From: Callorhinus ursinus
Lineage: Eukaryota; Chordata; Mammalia; Carnivora; Otariidae
Length of the DNA stretch: 64,000 nucleotides
NCBI RefSeq assembly: GCF_003265705.1
Contig: NW_020313057.1
Span: forward strand, 691,201 to 755,200
Direction: 5' to 3'
The translations under genes and the position numbers were made by a program. Below the pieces are notes generated by a model, which was not told the origin of the DNA, did not search any database, and saw only the letters and a program-made list of their open reading frames with translations. Positions 57,905-64,000 of this stretch are shown here, in pieces; position 1 is the stretch's first letter; every line of letters begins with the position of its first letter.

Positions 57905-58650
57905 TTCCTTAAGCGTTTGGGTTTGGGGCACAGTGCTAAATGAAATAGACAGGGTCCCTCCCCTCATAAAGGGCATCTTTGAAGGAAACAACAAAACAAA
58001 TAGCTGAAAATGACAAACGGAAATTACAGCTGATCCCCAAATCTGTTAGAATGCCAGCAGTATAGTGTTACACTTGAACTTCCATCCTGCAAGGAGTGTG
58101 CCACCCCTCCGCTCACCGGGGATGCTGCAGGAGCCTCCTAACTGGTTTCCCTGCTTCGTACCTCGCTCCATTCAATCCATTCTTCACACAGCACTCGATG
58201 CTTTTATGAAACCACACAGTGGGCTACATCACTTCTGGGATTAGAATTCTTTAACATACCCTTAACACACCCTCTGAAAGACCCCAGATGATCTGGCCTC
58301 CATGTTTTTGTGCTGCTCTGGCCCCTCACTCACTCACGGGCTGCTCTCAATGTCTGCCTCTTAGTTCTTCATGATCTTTGCTTTCTGCTTGGGATTGTCA
58401 CCTCCCGACTAGTTGCAGAGGTGGTACCTTCAGCTGTCAACTCACATGACACTTTTTCTCAGGGAGCCCTTCCCTGACCATTCCCTGTCCCACTCACTGG
58501 TCCCTTCCTGTTATTTTTACAGTGGCAGGTTGTTTTTCTCATGCATAGTTCTTTTATTCACCAAATATTTATTCAGCACCAACCTTGTGTCCTGTGCTGT
58601 TCTGAGTCCCTTGGGAGGTATCAGTGGGTGGTGAGGGGGAGGAAAGAAAA
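57905..58650 (+). repeat. L2 LINE fragment with flanking ancient repeat pieces
   Basis: 58120-58500 follows the L2 3' region order: 'cctcctaactggtttccctg', 'caatccattcttcacacagc', 'cagatgatctggcctccatg', 'cagggagcccttccctgacc'. Pieces at 57905-58020 and 58550-58630 belong to the unresolved family at 41286-42180. Confidence 0.75.
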
Positions 58651-58769
58651 ACCCTGTTTTCGTGTAGGCTTGGATCTATGATCAGCTCAAATTATGTGTA
58701 TGACATAATTTTTTTCCATACAAGTAATGTTTTTAGCACCATAAGTAGAAAATAATTTTTTTTTCCTAA

Positions 58770-59750
58770 AGAATTGCTTTGGTGTTTAGTCAAAAGCTAA
58801 TTTACGCTTTAAATATAGGTATATCATGTTCCCTTGTTGTACCTTTACAGCAGTACCATGTTGCCTGGAGGACTGTAGCTTTGGAAGAAGTCTTGAAATC
58901 ACATAGCATAAATTATTTTTTCAAAATTGTTTTGGCTAGTCTATGTCCTTTGTATATGTATACATTTTAGAATCAGCCTGCTGGGGTTTTGATTGGAATT
59001 TGACTGAAGTGACAGATCAGTTTGGAGAGCATTTGCATCTTAACAATATAGAGCCTTCCAATCTGTGAACATGATATATTTCTCCATTTGTTTAGGTTTT
59101 TAAAATTTCTCTTGGCAATGTTATAGTTTTTACTTGCATATATTTTGTTAAATTTATCCTTAAGTATTTTAGGTTTTTGATGCTATTGTGAGTGGAATTT
59201 TTTAAATTTCATTTTTCATTATTGCTAGCACTTAGAAATACAACAACTTTGTGTAAATTGACCTTGGTTCCTATGGTGTTTCTTAATTCCCTTATAAGTC
59301 TAGGTCTGGTAGGGTTTTTGTTGGCTTATTTGTTTTGACTTTCTTTTTTTTCTTTGTGGCCTATTTCCTAAGATTTTTTACATACATAATCATCTTGTCT
59401 CCCCAAAAAGACCATTGTATTTCTTTTTTTCCAATCACTATTCTTTATTGTTTTTCTTGTCTTATTACACTGGCTAGGCCTTCCACTACACTATGGAATA
59501 GAAGCAGTGAAAAGGAATATCCTTGCCTTATCTTGATCTTAGGGGGACAGTATTATTGTTCATTGTTAAATGGATACTAGTTATATGTCTTTAGAAAACA
59601 CTTTTTTATCAGGTTGAGGAAGTCTCCTTTTATTCTTAGCTTCCTTTAAGTTTTTATGAATGGGTATTAAATATTGCCAAAAGGTTTTCTTGTTGTTGTT
59701 GTTTTGTTTCTTTTTGTTTTTGTTTTGTTTTGGTTTTTTGCCTGTCTTGA
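58770..59750 (-). mobile_element. Old LINE-1 ORF2 fragment, minus strand
   Basis: The reverse complement follows the L1 ORF2 region downstream of the RT domain ('ttcaaaattgttttggctag', 'gagccttccaatctgtgaac', 'ttaagtattttaggtttttg'). Heavily mutated, without open frames of note. Confidence 0.75.
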
Positions 59751-59793
59751 GGTAATCATATGATTTTTCTCCTCTGGTAGCCATCATCCAGGG

Positions 59794-60241
59794 TGTCTCC
59801 TAATGATCCCTGTATCCTGGTATTCATACACTTGTGCAGTCTGCTCCCATTGATCTCTGTGACCAGTAGAATACAGCAGAAATAACAACATGTCACTTGT
59901 GAAACTAAATTATAAAAGACACTGCAGCTTCCACCTTGGGTAGGCTCTCTTGCCCTTTCTCTCTTTCACACTCTCTTGAGTCACTTGCTCTTGGGGAAAG
60001 CTAGTTGTCATATTGCAAACAACCTTATTGAGTGAACTTGCCAAGTGGATCATCCAGCCCCAGTCATTGACTAGCCCCAAACTGGCAGCTCGACTGTTTC
60101 TTGAAAGACTCTGATCCAGAACTACCTAGATAAGCCACTCTCAGATTCCTACTCTGGGAGAGTGTTAAGATAATAAATGTTATTTGTGTTCAGTTCCAAC
60201 TTTTGGAGTATTCTGTTATACAGCAGTAGCTAACTAGAACA
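59794..60241 (+). mobile_element. MaLR-type LTR, nearly complete
   Basis: Starts tgtctcctaatgatccctgt and ends with 'gcagtagctaactagaaca', with 'gataataaatg' (AATAAA polyadenylation signal at 60172) near the end. TG...CA ends and length (about 450 bp) fit an MLT1-like solo LTR. It lies between two L1 fragments. No clear 5-bp target-site repeat. Confidence 0.65.
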
Positions 60242-62368
60242 TCTCCTTTACTTGCCAGTGTGGCAGATTACATTGTTCACATATTAAATCAGTGTCATAT
60301 TTTTATACTAAAGCCCACTTGGTATTACTGTATTATCTTTTTTTTTTTTTTTAGTAAGAGCTTTATTGAAATATTCACATACCATATAATATACACATTT
60401 GAAGTATACAATTCAGCATTTTTAGTATGTTCAGAGTTGTACAACCATCACCACAGTTTTAGAACATTTTGATTAGTTTAAAAAGAAACTCTGTACCCAT
60501 TAGCTATCATTCCACAATTCCCCCATCTCCCCCAAGTTTGGCTCTTATGTTTAGAATTTTGATCCCTTTTGATCCATTTACTTTTTGTATGTGCTTCAGT
60601 AAAGGTTCAGTTTCATTGTTTTGCATGTGGCTATCCAGTTGTCCCAGCACCAGTTGTTGAAAAGACTGTATTTTCCTCATTGAGTGGTCTTGGCACCCTT
60701 GTTAACAATTATTTGCCCATAGATACATGATTTTATTTCTGGACTCTCAAGTCTGTCCCATTGATCTATACGTCTATCCCATGTAAGTTCTACACTGTCT
60801 TTAATACTGTTGCTTTGTATTAAGTTCTGAAATTGGGACATATTAATTCCAACTTTGTTATCCTTTTATAAGATTATTTTGGCTGTTTTGAGTCCGTTGA
60901 CTTTCCGTATGAATTCTAGGAGCAGCTTATCAGTTTCTACAAAGAAGCCAGCTTGTCTTCTGATACGGATTGCATTGAATCTGTAGATTATCTTGGAGAG
61001 TCTTGCTGTCTTATATTAAATTTGAGATCCATGAATATAAAATGTCTTTTCACTTATTTAGATCTTCTTTAATTTCTTTCAACAATATTTTGTCAATTCC
61101 ATAGTATATGCTTTACACTTCCTTTGTTAAATTTCCTAAACATTTTATTCTTTTTGATGTTATTGTAAATAAAATTGTTCTCTGTACTTATTTTCAGGTT
61201 GTTCATTGCTAGTATATAAAATGCAATTGATTTTTATATTGATCTTATGTCCTCTAATGTCGGTGAACTCGTTTCTTAGTTTTAGTTTTTAGTGGATTCC
61301 TTAGAATTTTCTCTATACAAGGTCATGTCATCTGCAATTAAAGATAGTTATACTTCCTCCCTTCTAATGTAGATGCCTTTTATTCCATTTTCTTGTCTAA
61401 GTGCTCTGACTGCAACCTCTAGAACAATGTTGAATAGAAGTGACAAGAGCAGACATCTTTATCCTATTCCTGATCTTGGACAGAAAGCTTCCAGGCTTTC
61501 CCCATTAAATGTGTTTTCTGTGAGTTATTTGTAGATGACCTTTGTCAGGTGTAGGAAGTGCCCTCTGTTCCTTGTTGTAGGATGATTTCATCATGAAAGG
61601 GTGTTGGATTTTGTTTAATGCTCTCTCTGCACCTATGGAGATAATCATATGGTTTTTGATTTTTGTATTTTTATTTTTATGTATTTCTGGATTTGATTTG
61701 CTAATATTTTCTTGAAAATTTTTTTACTTCAGTTCATGAGGGATATTGTTCTCTACCTTTCTTATAGTATCTATGTGCAGTTCTTGTATTAGGAATATCC
61801 TGTTCTGATACAATTTGTAAAACTGATATTTTTAAATGTTTGAAAGAATTCATTAGTGAAGCCCTATGGGTCTTGAGTTTTCTTAGTGGAAAAAGTTTTG
61901 AATGATGAATTCATAATTCATAATTTTGTTTTCATAGATATAAGACTCCTTAGCTTTTTCTATTTCCTTGAGCATTGGTAATTTTGTGTTTCTTCTAACT
62001 TGATCTGTAGCATCTATGATGATATCCCCATTTTTATTTATGATACTAGTAATTTGTGTTTCTCCTTTTTGCTTTTAATTGGTCTCCCTAGGCTTTATCA
62101 GTTTTATTTCTCTTTTTAAAAAAGTGGTGGTGTTGATTGAATTCCTTTATTCTTTGTTTTGTTATTTCATTGATTTGCTTTTCTTTGCTCACTTTGAGAA
62201 TAATTTGCTCTGATTTTTCTAAATTCTTTAGGGGAAAGCTTAGATCATTGATTTTGTCTTTCTCCTTTCCTAATATGAGCATTTATAGACCTAGAGAAAT
62301 GTATTTCTCTCTAATGGTTGTTTGAGCTACATCCCACACGTTTTTATGTTTTAACTATCATTCATTTA

Positions 62369-62550
62369 TTTTTATTTATTTTTAAAGATTTTACTTATTC
62401 ATTTGAGAGAGAGACAGAGTATAAGCAGGGGGCATAGCAGAGGGAGGGGGAGAAGCAGGGAGCCCCATGAGGGACTCGATCCCAAGACTCTGGGATCATG
62501 ATCTGAGCCGAAAGCAGATGCTTAACCTACTGAGCCACCCAGGCGCTCAT
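62369..62550 (-). mobile_element. CAN-SINE, minus strand, with perfect 16-bp target-site duplication
   Basis: 'ttaaagattttacttattca' start, head ending 'gagccacccaggcgctcat'. Flanked by aactatcattcattta at 62353-62368 and 62551-62566. Confidence 0.96.
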
Positions 62551-62616
62551 AACTATCATTCATTTAAAAATATTTTCCAGTTCCCTTGTAATTTCTTCTT
62601 TGGCACGTTGGGTTAT

Positions 62617-62816
62617 GTAAAGATTTTATTTATTTTAGAGAAAGAGAAAGAGTGTGTGCTTGAGTGGCGAGAGGGGCATGGAGAGGGATAGAATTTCAAG
62701 CAGACTCCACACTGAACATGGAGCCCAATGCAGGGCTCCATCTCACGACCCTGAGATCATGACCTGAGCCCAAACCAAGAGTCAAATGCTTAACTGACTG
62801 AGCCACCCAGGTGCCC
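62617..62816 (-). mobile_element. CAN-SINE, minus strand, with target-site duplication
   Basis: 'gtaaagattttatttatttt' start, head ending 'gagccacccaggtgccc'. Flanked by tggcacgttgggttat (62601-62616) and tggcatgtgggttat (62817-62831). Only about 50 bp from the previous SINE. Confidence 0.93.
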
Positions 62817-64000
62817 TGGCATGTGGGTTATTTAGAGATGATTTGTTTTTGAAGATTTTGCAATCATTTTGTTATTGATGTATAATTTAATTATGATCAC
62901 AAATCATAATATGTATGATTCTCCTTATTTAAAAATTTTATAGACTTGTTTTATGGCCCAGCATATTGTCTGAATTGATGAATTTTCCATATACACATGA
63001 AAATGTTATGTATCCTGTAGTGTTCTACAAATGTCAAGTCAAATGGGTTGATATGTTAAAATCTCAAGTAACAATGTTATAATTTCTTTAAGTAAGCTAT
63101 CTTTTAAATAAGTTAACAAAAAAGAAAAAAACTTTAGTATTTACTGACAGACATACCATTTCTAGTGCTTTTTACCCCTTGATATAGATCTGAGCTTCCA
63201 TTTCATACTCCTTTCATCCTGAAGAATTTCCTTTTATACTTCTCGTTGTATCACTTGACCACAGATTTCTCAACTTTCTTCATCTGAATTATCTTTATTT
63301 TGCCTTCATTTTGAAGAATCTTTTTCTAGATATAAAATTTTAGATCGACAGTGTTGTTTTTTTTCCTTTCAGCACTTGAAGGGTAGTGTTCTTTTGTCTT
63401 CTACTTTGCATTGTTTTGGTGCCATTTTTACCATTGGTCTGTGTATTGTGTCTATTTTTCTATGACTGCTCTTAAAATTTTCTGTTCATCATTGGTTTTC
63501 AGCAGTTTAATTATTTCCCTTCCTGTTGTTTCCTTTGTTTCTACTTCTTGAGGGTTTTATAGAAATTTTTTGATATATGGGTTTACAGTAATCATCAAAT
63601 TAGAAAAATTTTAGCCAATATTTCTATATTTATATACTTACCTACTTATTACCTATTAGGGACCTAGCTTTCATTTCTCTTTCCTCTCCTGGAAGTCAGA
63701 TTCCACTTATGGTAGACTGCCTGATATCTTCCACAAGTCAACTGCATAAAACTTTCTTTTTGTTTCTCTTTAGACCCTGTCCCCCTTTTTGTGCTTCAGT
63801 TTGGGTAGTTGGTTTTTTGTTTTGTTTTCTGTGTCTTCAAGTTAACTGATCTTTCTGCAGTGTCTAATCTCCTGATAAGCCTGTTCAGTGAAATTTTCAT
63901 TTCAGATCTTCTGTCTTTCAGTTCAAGTATATCCATATAGTTCTTCTTATAATTCCACTTCTCTATTAAACAGTTCCTATTTATTTCCTTATTATGTTCA

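Larger units (their letters stand above)
60345..64000 (-). mobile_element. Old long LINE-1, minus strand, running off the window
   Basis: 3'UTR at 60345-60580, then ORF2 C-to-N order in reverse complement. 'ccagttgtcccagcaccagt' is at 60640, 'ggattgcattgaatctgtag' at 60968, RT-region T-rich sequence at 61300-62330, and endonuclease-linker sequence after 62830. Two SINEs interrupt it (62369-62550, 62617-62816). Many stops, so inactive. The 5' end lies beyond 64000 or fades after about 63100. Confidence 0.75.

Noticed and set aside
48559..64000. Downstream C-terminal RSU1 exon (NLDLTGQ...)
   Set aside because: Searched for the expected start after a phase-1 acceptor on the + strand and did not find it.
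1..64000. tRNA genes suggested by SINE heads ('gggtggctcag')
   Set aside because: These are tRNA-derived SINE heads with A-tails and target duplications, not functional tRNA genes.

Overview
This window is nuclear genomic DNA from a placental mammal. It carries a spliced protein-coding gene, and long introns packed with LINE-1 copies and a tRNA-derived SINE whose consensus (head 'cgcctgggtggctcag', body 'gtcatgatcccagggtcctgggatcgag', tail 'aaataaaatcttt') is the carnivore CAN-SINE/SINEC type. The SINE body lacks the usual domestic-dog and cat versions and looks like the bear/panda/seal/mustelid version. The best guess is therefore a caniform (arctoid) carnivore. The species assignment is inference.

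Only one real gene is visible: RSU1 (Ras suppressor protein 1), on the + strand. Five consecutive internal coding exons lie at 22247-22297, 39465-39585, 46320-46438, 48088-48170 and 48444-48558. All have GT/AG junctions and compatible phases. Together they encode about residues 37-200 of the 277-residue protein, which is most of the leucine-rich-repeat domain. The N-terminal exon(s), promoter and C-terminal exons are outside the window. Everything else is intron: more than 22.2 kb upstream, then 17.2, 6.7, 1.65 and 0.27 kb between exons, and more than 15.4 kb downstream.

Layout. 1-11.5 kb is almost solid LINE-1 on the minus strand: an older decayed copy, then a nearly full-length ancient L1 at about 5.1-11.5 kb with a recognisable endonuclease region, RT region, ORF1 fragment and GC-rich 5' region. 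A younger carnivore L1 with a 5' inversion is nested in it at about 8.1-9.86 kb, and that copy holds a 100-N assembly gap. 11.7-13.4 kb has a SINE and two L1 3' ends. 13.4-22.2 kb is mostly low-repeat intron. 22.3-41 kb is intron with a few SINEs, a solitary retroviral LTR at about 29.8-30.16 kb with a promoter-like motif cluster, and a MER5A-type element. 41-46 kb is repeat-rich. 46-49 kb holds three close exons. 49-64 kb is downstream intron with SINEs, LTR remnants, L2, and an old L1 running off the right edge.

No RNA gene, CRISPR array, bacterial feature or second gene was found. Long open frames other than the RSU1 exons are L1 remnants or chance frames. The most interesting items are the inverted/nested L1, the LTR with three CCAAT boxes plus GC-box and CTCF-like motifs antisense in the gene, an unexplained diverged pair of about 150-bp segments about 1.1 kb apart, a perfect 29-nt palindrome and a G-quadruplex-like run just after the last visible exon. 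No convincing new biological system was seen.
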